Assembly: GCA_964479465.1 (NCBI GenBank)
Contig: CAYZMG010000009.1
Coordinates: 1-64,000, forward strand
DNA length: 64,000 nt
Source: CADCTB01 sp964479465
Lineage (GTDB): Bacteria > Actinomycetota > Acidimicrobiia > Acidimicrobiales > AC-14
Direction: 5' to 3'
Below the pieces are notes generated by a model. The model ran no database searches. It saw nothing but the letters and a program-made list of their open reading frames with translations, and was not told the DNA's origin. The position numbers and the translations under genes were made by a program. Positions 1 to 9,630 of the stretch are shown piece after piece (within the stretch, counting starts at the first letter, position 1; every line of letters begins with the position of its first letter).

Positions 1-484
1 CGGCCGCGTGCGGCTCTATGGCAGCTACGCCCTGGATCAGCGCCGCCGGTTCGCCGACGAGGGCCTGGGCCACGCCGAGGCGCTGGCGCATGCCCAATGA
101 GTAGGTCCCCACCCGCTTCTCGGCGGCATCGGCTATCCCGACCAGGTCCAACAGGTACTCGATCCGCCTTATGTCGACGTCGGCCAGCCGCGCCGCGATG
201 GTGAGCGTGGCCCGCCCGCTGCGCCCGGGATGCATCGCGGAGGGGTCGAGCAGCGTCCCGACCACCCGGCTCGGGTTGGGCAGTTCGACAAACGGCCGTC
301 CGTCGATCGTCGCCGTGCCACGATCGGGCCGCGCCAGCCCGACGATCATCTTCAGCGTGGTGGACTTCCCGGCGCCGTTGGCCCCGAGGAAGCCGGTTAT
401 GGTCCCGGGTTCGCAACGCAGCGAGACGTCGCGAACGACCGGAACCTTGTTGTAGCTCTTGGTGAGAGCGGTTGTCGTGATCAT
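1..484 (-). CDS. ABC transporter ATP-binding protein, 5' part (runs off window)
   Basis: About 161 residues are present, starting at ATG 484 behind a GGGAGG ribosome-binding site. Visible are Walker A (GANGAGKST, about residues 37-45) and the signature loop (YSLGMRQRLGVAQAL), typical of DrrA/CcmA-type exporters that energise an ABC-2 permease. After 'LVGEPAALI' the expected Walker B (LILDEP) does not follow; the frame reads QGVAAIEPHAA up to the edge, so family similarity breaks near position 33. The gene is divergent from the histidine kinase at 645, and such pairs often control a neighbouring exporter. Function is a family inference. Confidence 0.85.
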   Translation of the reverse strand, partial: MITTTALTKSYNKVPVVRDVSLRCEPGTITGFLGANGAGKSTTLKMIVGLARPDRGTATIDGRPFVELPNPSRVVGTLLDPSAMHPGRSGRATLTIAARLADVDIRRIEYLLDLVGIADAAEKRVGTYSLGMRQRLGVAQALVGEPAALIQGVAAIEPHAA

Positions 485-577
485 GTGGCCAGCCTGAACC
501 TCCCGAGGCGCCGGCGCATCAGGCGGACGGCCACGATCCGATGTCCGAAAGGACGCCGCCGTCCCCCCACTTCTCGC

Positions 578-610
578 CTTTCGTTGGTTGCAATGTCGAC
601 TTTCGTCGGT
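578..610. promoter_or_regulatory. Two 11-bp direct repeats, possible response-regulator site
   Basis: CTTTCGTTGGT (578-588) and CTTTCGTCGGT (600-610) are spaced 22 bp start to start, about two helical turns. They lie in the 160-bp divergent region between the ABC ATPase and the histidine kinase, and the second copy sits where the -35 of the kinase promoter would be. This is the arrangement expected for a NarL-type dimer, but binding is inferred. Confidence 0.35.
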
Positions 611-632
611 GTCGCACGGGCGTCCGGCACCC

Positions 633-638
633 TACGCT
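633..638 (+). promoter_or_regulatory. Leaderless-type -10 element TACGCT
   Basis: TACGCT is followed by six bases and then ATG 645, so transcription would start at or next to the start codon. The same geometry recurs elsewhere in the window. Confidence 0.5.
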
Positions 639-644
639 CGGGTC

Positions 645-1880
645 ATGTCCTGGCTCCGAAGGTGGTGGGCGCAGACCGCTCCGACCGCGATACAGGCACC
701 TGACGACCCGGCCCATCCCGACACCGTGGGGCCCAGGACAGCGCGCGACTGGTCCGTCGACGCCGCTGCGTTCGTCACCGCCGTCGCTCTCGGCGCCATC
801 CTCCTGAGCGTTGCAGTCGACGACACCGCCAATCGGATGACCTCGGGGCGGGTAACCATCGACGCCGCGTTCGGAGCGCTGAGCTGTCTCTCCCTGTGGT
901 GGCGGCGGCGCTGGCCGTTCGGGGTGGCGCTGGTTTGTGTCCTGCTGGGCGCGTTCTCGACGTCGGGCACGGTCGCCGGTCTGCTCGCTCTCTCCTCGCT
1001 GGCCGTCCACCGCCATGTCAGGCCCGCCCTGCTCGTCGCCGCGCTGTTCGTTCCGTCCGCAGTGGTGTGCTCGATCTGGCTCGGGCGGACCGATACCTGG
1101 TCGGTGATGCTGCCGACGGCGGCGCTTGCGGCCGCCGCAACCGCATGGGGCATGTTCATCCGCGCCCGGCGTCAGCTCCTCTCCACCCTGCGCGACCGAG
1201 CGCAGCGTGCCGAGGCCGATCAGCTCGTCCGCGCCGAAAGTGCGCGCCTGGCTGAGCGAACCCGCATCGCGCGGGAGATGCACGATGTGCTCGCCCACCG
1301 CATCTCCCTGGTGGCGCTCCACGCCGGTGCGCTCGAGGTCGCACTCGACTTGCCTCCCGCCCAGGTGCGGGAGAGTGCAGCGCTGCTGCGGTTGACGGCC
1401 CACCAGGCGCTGGAGGAGCTGCGGGACGTGATCGGTGTGCTGCGGGAGGAGCCGGGGCAGGAGCGGGCGGCGACGGTGCCGCAACCGACGTTGGCGGACA
1501 TCCCACGCCTGGTGGAGGAGACTCGCCGAGCCGGCGCCAAGGTCGACTTCGAGATGGAGGTGGAGGTGGACGATGCGGCTGGCGCACCTGGCCCCTTGGG
1601 TCGTGACGCCTATCGCATCGTGCAGGAGGCCCTCACCAACATCGGCAAGCACGCCCGTGGCACCCACGCCCGGGTGCGGGTGGCGGGAGCGCGGAACCGC
1701 GGGCTGCACGTGAGCGTTCGGAACCCAAGCGCACTGGGCGCCCACGCCCGTCCGCCTCTGCCGGGCTCCGGAACCGGCCTCCTCGGTCTGCAGGAGCGGG
1801 TGACCCTGGCCAATGGCGTCCTGGTGCACGGACCGGACGCATCCGGTGACTTCGTCGTCGAGGCTGACTTGCCGTGGTGA
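645..1880 (+). CDS. Sensor histidine kinase, NarL/DesK type
   Basis: 411 residues. The N-terminal half carries several hydrophobic helices (about residues 35-175). It is followed by a HisKA_3 dimerisation domain with the phospho-acceptor in REMHDVLAHR (His213) and a HATPase_c domain (AYRIVQEALTN; GTGLLGLQERV). It would autophosphorylate and pass phosphate to the regulator encoded by the overlapping next gene. ATG 645 was chosen over an in-frame ATG at 588 because TACGCT lies six bases upstream and the extra 19 residues are not kinase-like. The ABC ATPase gene on the other strand is the likely target, a common arrangement in antibiotic or envelope stress sensing. Stimulus unknown. Confidence 0.92.
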   Translation: MSWLRRWWAQTAPTAIQAPDDPAHPDTVGPRTARDWSVDAAAFVTAVALGAILLSVAVDDTANRMTSGRVTIDAAFGALSCLSLWWRRRWPFGVALVCVLLGAFSTSGTVAGLLALSSLAVHRHVRPALLVAALFVPSAVVCSIWLGRTDTWSVMLPTAALAAAATAWGMFIRARRQLLSTLRDRAQRAEADQLVRAESARLAERTRIAREMHDVLAHRISLVALHAGALEVALDLPPAQVRESAALLRLTAHQALEELRDVIGVLREEPGQERAATVPQPTLADIPRLVEETRRAGAKVDFEMEVEVDDAAGAPGPLGRDAYRIVQEALTNIGKHARGTHARVRVAGARNRGLHVSVRNPSALGAHARPPLPGSGTGLLGLQERVTLANGVLVHGPDASGDFVVEADLPW

Positions 1881-2527
1881 AGGTCCGGGTGCTGCTGGTC
1901 GACGATGACGCGTTGGTGCGCGCCGGTCTCCGGATGATCCTGTCGTCGTCAGAGGAGCTGGAGGTGGTGGGCGAGGCGGCCGACGGCGCCGACGCCGTTG
2001 CCGCTGTGCGGGAGCATCGACCCGATGTCGTCTTGATGGACATCCGCATGCCCGGGATGGACGGCATTGCCGCCACGTCGGCCCTACGCCGGCTGGCGAC
2101 CCCACCGCACGTGATCGTCCTGACCACCTTCCAGGCCGACGAGCAGGTCATGAGCGCGCTCCGGGCCGGCGCCGACGGGTTCCTGTTGAAGGACACCGCG
2201 CCCACGGAGATCGTCAACGCCGTGCGCCTTGTTGCCGCGGGAGAAGCCATGCTCTCCCCGTCGGTCACCCGCACACTTCTCTCTCACCTCAGCGACGACG
2301 AGATCGCAGATCGCCGCCGCGTCGCAGCCCAGCGCCTGACGTCACTCACTGACCGGGAGCGTGAGGTGGCGACGGCGGTGGGGTCCGGCGCTTCCAACGC
2401 CGAGGTTGCCGCATCTCTGTTCATGAGCGAGGCCACCGTCAAAGCGCACGTTTCGCGCCTTCTCACCAAGCTCGAAGTCACGAACCGGGTGCATATCGCG
2501 ATTCTGGTGCACGACGCGCAGCCGTGA
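1874..2527 (+). CDS. Response regulator, NarL/LuxR family
   Basis: 217 residues. A receiver domain (VLLVDDDALVRAGL; phosphorylated Asp56 in VLMDIRMPGMDG; conserved Lys in GFLLKDTAP) is followed by a LuxR-type helix-turn-helix (LTDREREVATAVGSGASNAE, then TVKAHVSRLLTKL). It starts at GTG 1874 or GTG 1877, inside the end of the kinase gene, so the two are translationally coupled and form a cognate pair. The 22-bp-spaced repeats at 578-610 are a candidate binding site. Confidence 0.93.
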   Translation: MVKVRVLLVDDDALVRAGLRMILSSSEELEVVGEAADGADAVAAVREHRPDVVLMDIRMPGMDGIAATSALRRLATPPHVIVLTTFQADEQVMSALRAGADGFLLKDTAPTEIVNAVRLVAAGEAMLSPSVTRTLLSHLSDDEIADRRRVAAQRLTSLTDREREVATAVGSGASNAEVAASLFMSEATVKAHVSRLLTKLEVTNRVHIAILVHDAQP

Positions 2528-2540
2528 CCGTCAACGAAAA

Positions 2541-2647
2541 CTCTCGTGCAGTGGCGGTGTCGACGTGGGCCACGACGTCGATCCCGAACCAGGCCAGGTG
2601 CCCTTCGTCGAGCCACCGCCGGTTCTCCGGCCAGGAGATGACCGCGG

Positions 2648-2651
<4 letters not shown>
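2541..2651 (-). pseudogene. Coding-like fragment without a start codon
   Basis: Read on the minus strand, this gap between two convergent genes encodes a W/D/E-rich stretch beginning AVISWPENRRWLDEGHLAWF and continuing GIDVVAHVDTA. Almost every third codon position is G or C, as in the real genes here. No ATG, GTG or TTG lies at its head: it begins one base out of frame with the UvrA-like stop codon. It could be a gene remnant or an out-of-frame tail of the UvrA-like gene. No family recognised. Confidence 0.3.
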
Positions 2652-4996
<2,345 letters not shown>

Positions 4997-4998
4997 GC

Positions 4999-5409
4999 TC
5001 AGGCGCGCTCCTGGATGCGGATCAGGTTGCCGGCGGGATCGCGGACGGCGCAGTCGCGAACGCCGTAGGGCTGGTCGGTGGGCTCCTGGACGACCTCGAC
5101 GTCGCGGGCCTGCAGCCGCTCGAATGTTCCGTCGACGTCCTTGGCGGCCAGGTTGATCAGGGCGAAGGTGCCCTTGGCCATCATCTCGGCAACAGTGCGG
5201 CGCTCGTCGTCGGTGATGCCAGGGTCGGCGCCCGGCGGGTACAGCACGATGGACGTCTCCGGCTGGTCCGGGGGGCCGACGGTGATCCAGCGCATCCCCT
5301 CGTAGCCGACGTCCAAGCGGACCTCGAAGCCGAGGACGTCACGGTAGAAGGCGAGAGAGGCGTCCGGGTCGGTGTGCGGGAGCATGCTCGAGTGAATGGT
5401 GATGTTCAT
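4999..5409 (-). CDS. VOC family protein (glyoxalase/bleomycin-resistance fold)
   Basis: 136 residues with the paired beta-alpha-beta-beta-beta layout of the vicinal-oxygen-chelate superfamily: N-terminal SSMLPHTDPDASLAFYRDVL and C-terminal DCAVRDPAGNLIRIQE, whose Glu is a typical metal ligand. Substrate unknown; members include dioxygenases, glyoxalases and drug-sequestering proteins. ATG 5409 was chosen because TAGGGT lies exactly seven bases upstream and the longer reading frame is not VOC-like. Co-transcription with the UvrA-like gene suggests a shared protective role, which is inference. Confidence 0.88.
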   Translation of the reverse strand: MNITIHSSMLPHTDPDASLAFYRDVLGFEVRLDVGYEGMRWITVGPPDQPETSIVLYPPGADPGITDDERRTVAEMMAKGTFALINLAAKDVDGTFERLQARDVEVVQEPTDQPYGVRDCAVRDPAGNLIRIQERA

Positions 5410-5416
5410 AGCGGTC

Positions 5417-5422
5417 ACCCTA
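5417..5422 (-). promoter_or_regulatory. Leaderless-type -10 element TAGGGT
   Basis: On the minus strand TAGGGT is followed by seven bases and ATG 5409. It overlaps the stop codon of the AraC gene, so the VOC/UvrA-like pair could be transcribed separately from its regulator. Confidence 0.45.
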
Positions 5423-5866
5423 AGGAATGCTCGGTGCCGAAGCTTCTCGATTCCTGACCGGTCTGGTGACCTGTGTCGCCACGCAGGAGGGCATTCCCTC
5501 CGTGGCCTGGGCCGCGACCTGGCGCCGGTAGACACTGGGCGGCACCCCGACCAGCTCGGTGAAGCGGGTGCTGAAGGTGCCCAGCGAAGAGCAGCCGACG
5601 GTGAAGCAGACCTCGGTGACGCTGAGGTCGCCACGACGCAGCAGGGCCATCGCCCGCTCGATTCGTCGTGTCATCAGGTAGGAGTACGGCGACTCGCCGT
5701 AGGCGAGCCGGAACTGGCGGCTCAGGTGCCCGGCCGACATGTGCGCACTGCGGGCGAGCGCCTCGACGTCGAGCGGCTGGGCGTACTCCCGGTCGATCCG
5801 GTCGCGGACCCGGCGCAGCAACGCGAGGTCGCGCAACTGGTGGGCTGCGGCGGGCCGGCTGGTCAT
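5420..5866 (-). CDS. AraC-family transcriptional regulator
   Basis: 148 residues, essentially one AraC-type DNA-binding domain: a first helix-turn-helix around LDVEALARSAHMSAGHLSRQ and a second around SVTEVCFTVGCSSLGTFSTR, ending in the family pattern FTELVGVPPSVYRR. There is no separate ligand-binding domain, as in short SoxS/MarA-like regulators. It ends ten bases before the VOC start and probably regulates the VOC/UvrA-like pair. ATG 5866 gives a compact protein; the longer reading frame overlaps the MEDS gene and is not similar to anything recognisable. Confidence 0.88.
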   Translation of the reverse strand: MTSRPAAAHQLRDLALLRRVRDRIDREYAQPLDVEALARSAHMSAGHLSRQFRLAYGESPYSYLMTRRIERAMALLRRGDLSVTEVCFTVGCSSLGTFSTRFTELVGVPPSVYRRQVAAQATEGMPSCVATQVTRPVRNREASAPSIP

Positions 5867-5922
5867 CCGCGCGATCGTGTCACGTCGCACAGGAGTTGTC
5901 CGACACCGCCCTGCGCCGGCGC

Positions 5923-6729
5923 TCAGGCGGTACGGCCGCCTTCGGAATCCGATGGCGCCTGCGCCACCTCCGAGGCGACGATGTCCCCCAGGACCCGCCC
6001 ACCAGGCGATGCCATCAGCTGCGACGCGTTCCGCCACGCCGAGATGACCAGGTCGTCGACCTCGCGCTGCCGGGGCAAGCGCGGAGCGGCGGTTGACGCC
6101 CGGCAGTTGATGACGGTGGCCACGGCATCGACGTAGGCCAGCTCGGCCAGGAGGAGCTGCTCGGGGCGGCTCGCGTGCTGGTCGCAAACCCGACGGAACG
6201 CCTGGGCGTCATCCTCGTTGTCGAACGTGCTCAACCTGTACGCGCAAAGGAGCTCGAAGTCGTACTGCGCACTGATGTCGTTCCAGAGGTCCTCGAGCGC
6301 CACCGCCGAGGCGGCGTCGCCGCCTTCCCAGAGCAGAGCGACCATCTCCCCGTAGATCCGTAGGGGGTGACCGGCCGCCGTCATGGCCTTGAGGACGCCA
6401 CCGACTTCACGCTGGAAGCCCGCCTCGTCGGGTGCGCCGCCCACCATGAAGGTGGACAGCAGCTCGGCTGCGTCGAAGGTCATGTAGCGGCCGGCAGCCA
6501 TCTCGCCGGCGATGTCGACACCGGCGCCGGCGAGGGCCACCTCGAAGGCGGCGCGATGGGCGGGCGTGGCGACGACGACGGCCGCTCCGGAGCCGGACAT
6601 GGCGGGGGCGAGGAACCGGGCGACGGAGCCGGCAAGGTTGGCATCCGTCTCGTAGAACTCGACGAGGTGACGGCCGGCGCAGCCCGGGGGGTGGTTCGGA
6701 TCCGCTGGCGCAACCGCCGCGAGGCTCAT
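5923..6729 (-). CDS. MEDS-domain sensory protein
   Basis: 268 residues. Residues about 20-190 match the MEDS domain (HLVEFYETDANLAGSVARFL; AAVVVATPAHRAAFEVAL; LWEGGDAASAVALEDLWNDI; FELLCAYRLS), a RecA-like sensory fold known from DcmR and from regulators of anti-sigma systems. The C-terminal tail (about 200-268) is helical, without a kinase or DNA-binding domain. The fold is expected to bind a small or hydrocarbon ligand; its partner here is not evident. GACAAT lies six bases before ATG 6729, a relaxed version of the leaderless promoter seen elsewhere. Confidence 0.85.
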   Translation of the reverse strand: MSLAAVAPADPNHPPGCAGRHLVEFYETDANLAGSVARFLAPAMSGSGAAVVVATPAHRAAFEVALAGAGVDIAGEMAAGRYMTFDAAELLSTFMVGGAPDEAGFQREVGGVLKAMTAAGHPLRIYGEMVALLWEGGDAASAVALEDLWNDISAQYDFELLCAYRLSTFDNEDDAQAFRRVCDQHASRPEQLLLAELAYVDAVATVINCRASTAAPRLPRQREVDDLVISAWRNASQLMASPGGRVLGDIVASEVAQAPSDSEGGRTA

Positions 6730-6797
6730 GCCCCCATTGTCGGCGCGGCGATGAGAAAGAGCGATAGTCCCTTCGCATCAGTTCCGACCGAGCAACC

Positions 6798-7373
6798 TCA
6801 GCGCACCGAGCGGCCGGCTCGCTCGGCCAGCCTGAAGTGGATCTGGGACCGCAGCTTGGTCAGCTCAAGGGCGCCACGGAACCGCACGAGAGCGTGCTCC
6901 TCGATCCGCCGGCGGACGGCGGCGATGTCGGCGTCGTCGTGCACGTCGACGGTCACCGAGATCTCGGGCACGGGATCGTCGCCGATCAGGCGGGCCGACG
7001 CGCTCCGCACTCCCGGGTGCTCCTCGACGTCGCGGGCCAGGGCCGCCGTGGCGCCGGATCCGAGGAGCTCGGTGCGGCCCGGCCCGTCGGCCTGGACCGG
7101 CAGGGGCCCGACCGCAGTGGTGCTGAGCTGGGCGACCAGCCACCGCAGTCCCAGCCACGCAACCAGCAGCGCGACGGCCGCGGCCAGCGGCCAGAACCAG
7201 TCGCTGTTGCGCGTCACGAAGTCGCGGATGTCGTCGGTAAGCACCGGGTCGCCGGCCCGGGCGTCGCCGAACGCTCCGTAGCCGCGGGCCAGGCCGTAGG
7301 CCCCCAGGCCCAGGAGGACGAGCGCCAGCAGGGTGAGCACGGCGGCGTTCAGCCGGTCCGGACCGCGCCTCAC
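6798..7373 (-). CDS. AmaP-like membrane anchor of the Asp23 cluster
   Basis: 191 residues, starting at GTG 7373 in a GTGA overlap with the preceding gene. Two hydrophobic helices (about residues 7-27 and 60-80) separate a short loop; the C-terminal 100 residues are soluble (EISVTVDVHDDADIAAVRRR) and resemble the cytoplasmic part of alkaline-shock membrane anchor proteins that hold Asp23 at the membrane. It is the last gene of a seven-gene minus-strand cluster containing Asp23 proteins, which supports the call. Confidence 0.7.
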   Translation of the reverse strand: MRRGPDRLNAAVLTLLALVLLGLGAYGLARGYGAFGDARAGDPVLTDDIRDFVTRNSDWFWPLAAAVALLVAWLGLRWLVAQLSTTAVGPLPVQADGPGRTELLGSGATAALARDVEEHPGVRSASARLIGDDPVPEISVTVDVHDDADIAAVRRRIEEHALVRFRGALELTKLRSQIHFRLAERAGRSVR

Positions 7374-7894
7374 CGGTCGCTCCTTCCCTGGACCTTCACC
7401 CGGAGCGCCGGCGGTCGGGCCAGGCCGATGGCGGCCATCCGCTGGTCCAGGGCCTGGGAGATCACAGGCTCTAGGTCGGCGGTCTGGCGCCGGTGGGAGC
7501 TGGCCACAACGGCGGCCTTCTCTTTCCCCACCTTGGTCTTCGCCGCGGCAATGCCGTCGATTCTCGTCGTCTCCCGTGTGAGGGAGCGCTCCAAGCTCCG
7601 CCGGCCCACGTCCGCCGGCACCGCCCCCGGGGTCAGGGCCAGGGTGGTCGGGCGCCGGCGGGCGAGCTGGACGCAGAGCAGGAGGAGGCCGGCGGCGACG
7701 AGGCCGATGAAGATCCAGCGGGGCGGGGCTGAGTCCCAGGTACGCAGGCGGGCGCTGCGGTACCAGTCGTCGTGGGAAAGGACCCACGGCCGGCGGTCGA
7801 AGCCGGCCACCACGATCTCGACCGCGACGATGAGCCCGCCCACGAAGAGGGAAAGCGCCAGGACTGCCGCTAGCACCCGGTTGACGATGCGCAC
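7370..7894 (-). CDS. DUF6286-type membrane protein
   Basis: 174 residues with two transmembrane helices (about 8-30 and 60-82) flanking an external loop that contains WVLSHDDWYRSARLRTWDS. A soluble basic C-terminal region follows. The layout matches the DUF6286 proteins found beside Asp23/Gls24 genes in actinobacteria. It sits between an Asp23 gene and the AmaP-like gene, overlapping the latter by four bases. Likely part of the same membrane complex; biochemical role unknown. Confidence 0.72.
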   Translation of the reverse strand: MRIVNRVLAAVLALSLFVGGLIVAVEIVVAGFDRRPWVLSHDDWYRSARLRTWDSAPPRWIFIGLVAAGLLLLCVQLARRRPTTLALTPGAVPADVGRRSLERSLTRETTRIDGIAAAKTKVGKEKAAVVASSHRRQTADLEPVISQALDQRMAAIGLARPPALRVKVQGRSDR

Positions 7895-7900
7895 GCCCGC

Positions 7901-8305
7901 CTACTCCACCCGCCGGCGGCCGCTGCGAGGCGGCGTCACCAGAGCAGGCACGGCGATGTTGACCTCTGTGGCCCGCAGGCCGCACAGTTCCGAAAGGCGC
8001 CGGATGACCTGGCTGCGAACCTCGTTGGTCACCGCAGCGACGGGCCGGGGATACAGCACGTTGACCGTCAGGTCGACAGTCACCGTGTCGGTACCGACCT
8101 CGGCCGAGGCGCGGGCGGGAGCGTCAGCGCCCACCGACCACGGGAGCAGTCGGGAGAGGCCCGCCTGGACGATACCGCCCACGCCGTCGACCTCAGCGGC
8201 GGCCCGGGTGGCGATCTTCTCGACCGCGGTCGGACCGATGATCGTCTCCCCCCGGCTGGTGACGAGTGGGGATCTGGGCAGCTCGGCGGTGGCGGGGGCG
8301 CTCAC
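7901..8305 (-). CDS. Asp23/Gls24 family envelope stress protein (copy 1)
   Basis: 134 residues. Family pattern visible: GPTAVEKIATRAAAEVDGV near the N-terminus, a central VTVDLTVNVLYPRPVAAVTN strand-helix segment and C-terminal CGLRATEVNIAVPAL. Such proteins gather under the membrane through an anchor protein and respond to envelope or alkaline stress. It starts in an ATGA overlap with the DUF2273 gene stop, so the two are coupled. A second Asp23 protein is encoded at 9067-9507. Confidence 0.88.
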   Translation of the reverse strand: MSAPATAELPRSPLVTSRGETIIGPTAVEKIATRAAAEVDGVGGIVQAGLSRLLPWSVGADAPARASAEVGTDTVTVDLTVNVLYPRPVAAVTNEVRSQVIRRLSELCGLRATEVNIAVPALVTPPRSGRRRVE

Positions 8306-8487
8306 CGGCGGATCTTCCCGCTGCCCCCGAGATAGGGCGTCAGGTCGATCTCGCCCTGGACCACCTTCATGACGACGTAGCCGACCGCCCCGCAGAAGGC
8401 GACGATGAGCATCGAACCGAAGCCGTCGAAGGCGAGAGCCAGGCCGAGGAGCAGGCCGACGAACAGTCCGACGATAGTGGGTTGCAT
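8302..8487 (-). CDS. DUF2273 small membrane protein
   Basis: 61 residues with two closely spaced hydrophobic helices (GLFVGLLLGLALAFDGF; MLIVAFCGAVGYVVMKVV) and a basic tail, matching DUF2273, which almost always accompanies Asp23 genes. An AGGAGG ribosome-binding site precedes ATG 8487. The gene stop overlaps the Asp23 copy 1 start (ATGA). Confidence 0.85.
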   Translation of the reverse strand: MQPTIVGLFVGLLLGLALAFDGFGSMLIVAFCGAVGYVVMKVVQGEIDLTPYLGGSGKIRR

Positions 8488-8502
8488 GAGGTTCCTCCTG
8501 GT

Positions 8503-8763
8503 TTACGGGCGGGGTCGGAGCGACGCCAACCTGCGGGTGGCGGCGAGCACGAGGGACCCGACGCCGGCCCGGCGCCGGCGGTGAAAGGTGACATTCGCGG
8601 GCGCCCTGCCTCTGAGCCGGCGGTAGGCGTCGACGCCGGCCTGGAAGGTGTCAGGGTCGCCGCCGTGGTCGGGGTGATTGCGGAGGGCGAAGCGCCGGAA
8701 CGCCTCGGTCACCTCCGCGGGGCCGGCGTCGGGCCGGACGCCGAGCACCTCATGGGGCGGCAA
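8503..8763 (-). CDS. Small J-domain (DnaJ-like) protein
   Basis: 86 residues. The first 55 form a J-domain: VLGVRPDAGPAEVTEAFRR helix, then the HPD signature in ALRNHPDHGGDP that stimulates Hsp70 ATPase, then DTFQAGVDAYRRL. The tail is arginine-rich with no zinc finger or peptide-binding domain, so this is a minimal type III J-protein. It overlaps the upstream small gene by 14 bases and lies inside the Asp23 cluster, suggesting recruitment of DnaK to the envelope complex; no dnaK is in the window. Confidence 0.85.
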   Translation of the reverse strand: MPPHEVLGVRPDAGPAEVTEAFRRFALRNHPDHGGDPDTFQAGVDAYRRLRGRAPANVTFHRRRRAGVGSLVLAATRRLASLRPRP

Positions 8764-9070
8764 CCGAAGCCTCCGTCAGCTGGGCGGGAGAGCCATCGCC
8801 GGGGAGCTCGATGTCATCGACGAACACGGCGACAGGCAGGCCGCCGGCGAAGGGGGCGACCGCAGCCCGGACCACGTCGGCCAGCTCGGGAAGCGGTGTC
8901 CCCCACCGGGCGACCACATGGACCTCGACCGCCCCGCCGGCCTCGCGCACGCCGACGATCCGCCGCCCCGGTCCGTACGTGGCGACCTCGCCGTAGCGGC
9001 CACCGGTCAGGCCGGCGACGAGCGGGCAGCCCTGGGCGGCGGCCGCCACCGCGTCGACGTCGACGGTCAC
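8750..9070 (-). CDS. Asp23-like small protein
   Basis: 106 residues. It has a weak but visible Asp23-like layout: CPLVAGLTGGRYGEVATYG, then GRRIVGVR, a VEVHVVARWGTPLPELAD strand-helix and a final VAVFVDDIELP strand. It overlaps the Asp23 copy 2 stop by four bases and the J-domain start by 14. I read it as a divergent Asp23-fold member; it could also be an unrelated cluster-specific protein. Confidence 0.7.
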   Translation of the reverse strand: MTVDVDAVAAAAQGCPLVAGLTGGRYGEVATYGPGRRIVGVREAGGAVEVHVVARWGTPLPELADVVRAAVAPFAGGLPVAVFVDDIELPGDGSPAQLTEASVAAP

Positions 9071-9507
9071 TGGACCCTGGGCGGCTCTGGCGTGCTGTCG
9101 TCGCCGAGGTAGACGTCGTCCACGGACACGTTGACCTCGGTCACCTGGAGGCCGGTCATGCGCTCGATCCGCTGGATGACGTTGTCTCGAACCGACTGGG
9201 CGACGTCGGGGATGGAGACCCCGTAGTCAACGACCAGGTCGATGTCGATGGCCGCCTGGCGCTCCCCCACCTCGACGCTGACCCCCTGAGTCACGTTGGG
9301 GGCGGCGCCGCCGCCGGGCAGCCTCTCCTTGATCGTGCCGAACGCCCGGGCCGCCCCGCGGCCCATTTCGTGGACCCCGGAAACCTCCCGGGCGGCCACG
9401 CCGGCGATCTTTTCGACCACCGAGTCGGCGATCGATGTGCGGCCCTGGCCGGTGACGAGCGCGTTGCCGTCAGTCGGTCGGAGGTCGGTGGTCGTCTGCT
9501 GGGCCAT
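9067..9507 (-). CDS. Asp23/Gls24 family envelope stress protein (copy 2)
   Basis: 146 residues; first gene of the envelope cluster. Family signature: GRTSIADSVVEKIAGVAARE, GVHEMGRGAARAFG, central AIDIDLVVDYGVSIPDVAQS and C-terminal MTGLQVTEVNVSVDDV. ATG 9507 begins the conserved MAQQTTTDLRP; the longer open frame upstream is antisense to the RG-rich protein gene and was rejected. The 123 bases to the divergent gene at 9631 probably hold promoters in both directions. Confidence 0.9.
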   Translation of the reverse strand: MAQQTTTDLRPTDGNALVTGQGRTSIADSVVEKIAGVAAREVSGVHEMGRGAARAFGTIKERLPGGGAAPNVTQGVSVEVGERQAAIDIDLVVDYGVSIPDVAQSVRDNVIQRIERMTGLQVTEVNVSVDDVYLGDDSTPEPPRVQ

Positions 9508-9630
9508 GGGGCTCACCTCGTCACTCCTCTGCCGTCGCCGGTCGCGAGGTCGTCCTACCTTTCGTGCACGTCGGGGAAACCTCACCCAATGAGCGGCCCC
9601 GGGAGCCGGTTCGATAGGTTGGGCCTCTCT

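Noticed and set aside
8266..9630. Upstream extension of the RG-rich protein frame to 1122 residues
   Set aside because: This part is antisense to the Asp23 cluster genes, which have clear families; the conserved product begins at 9631.
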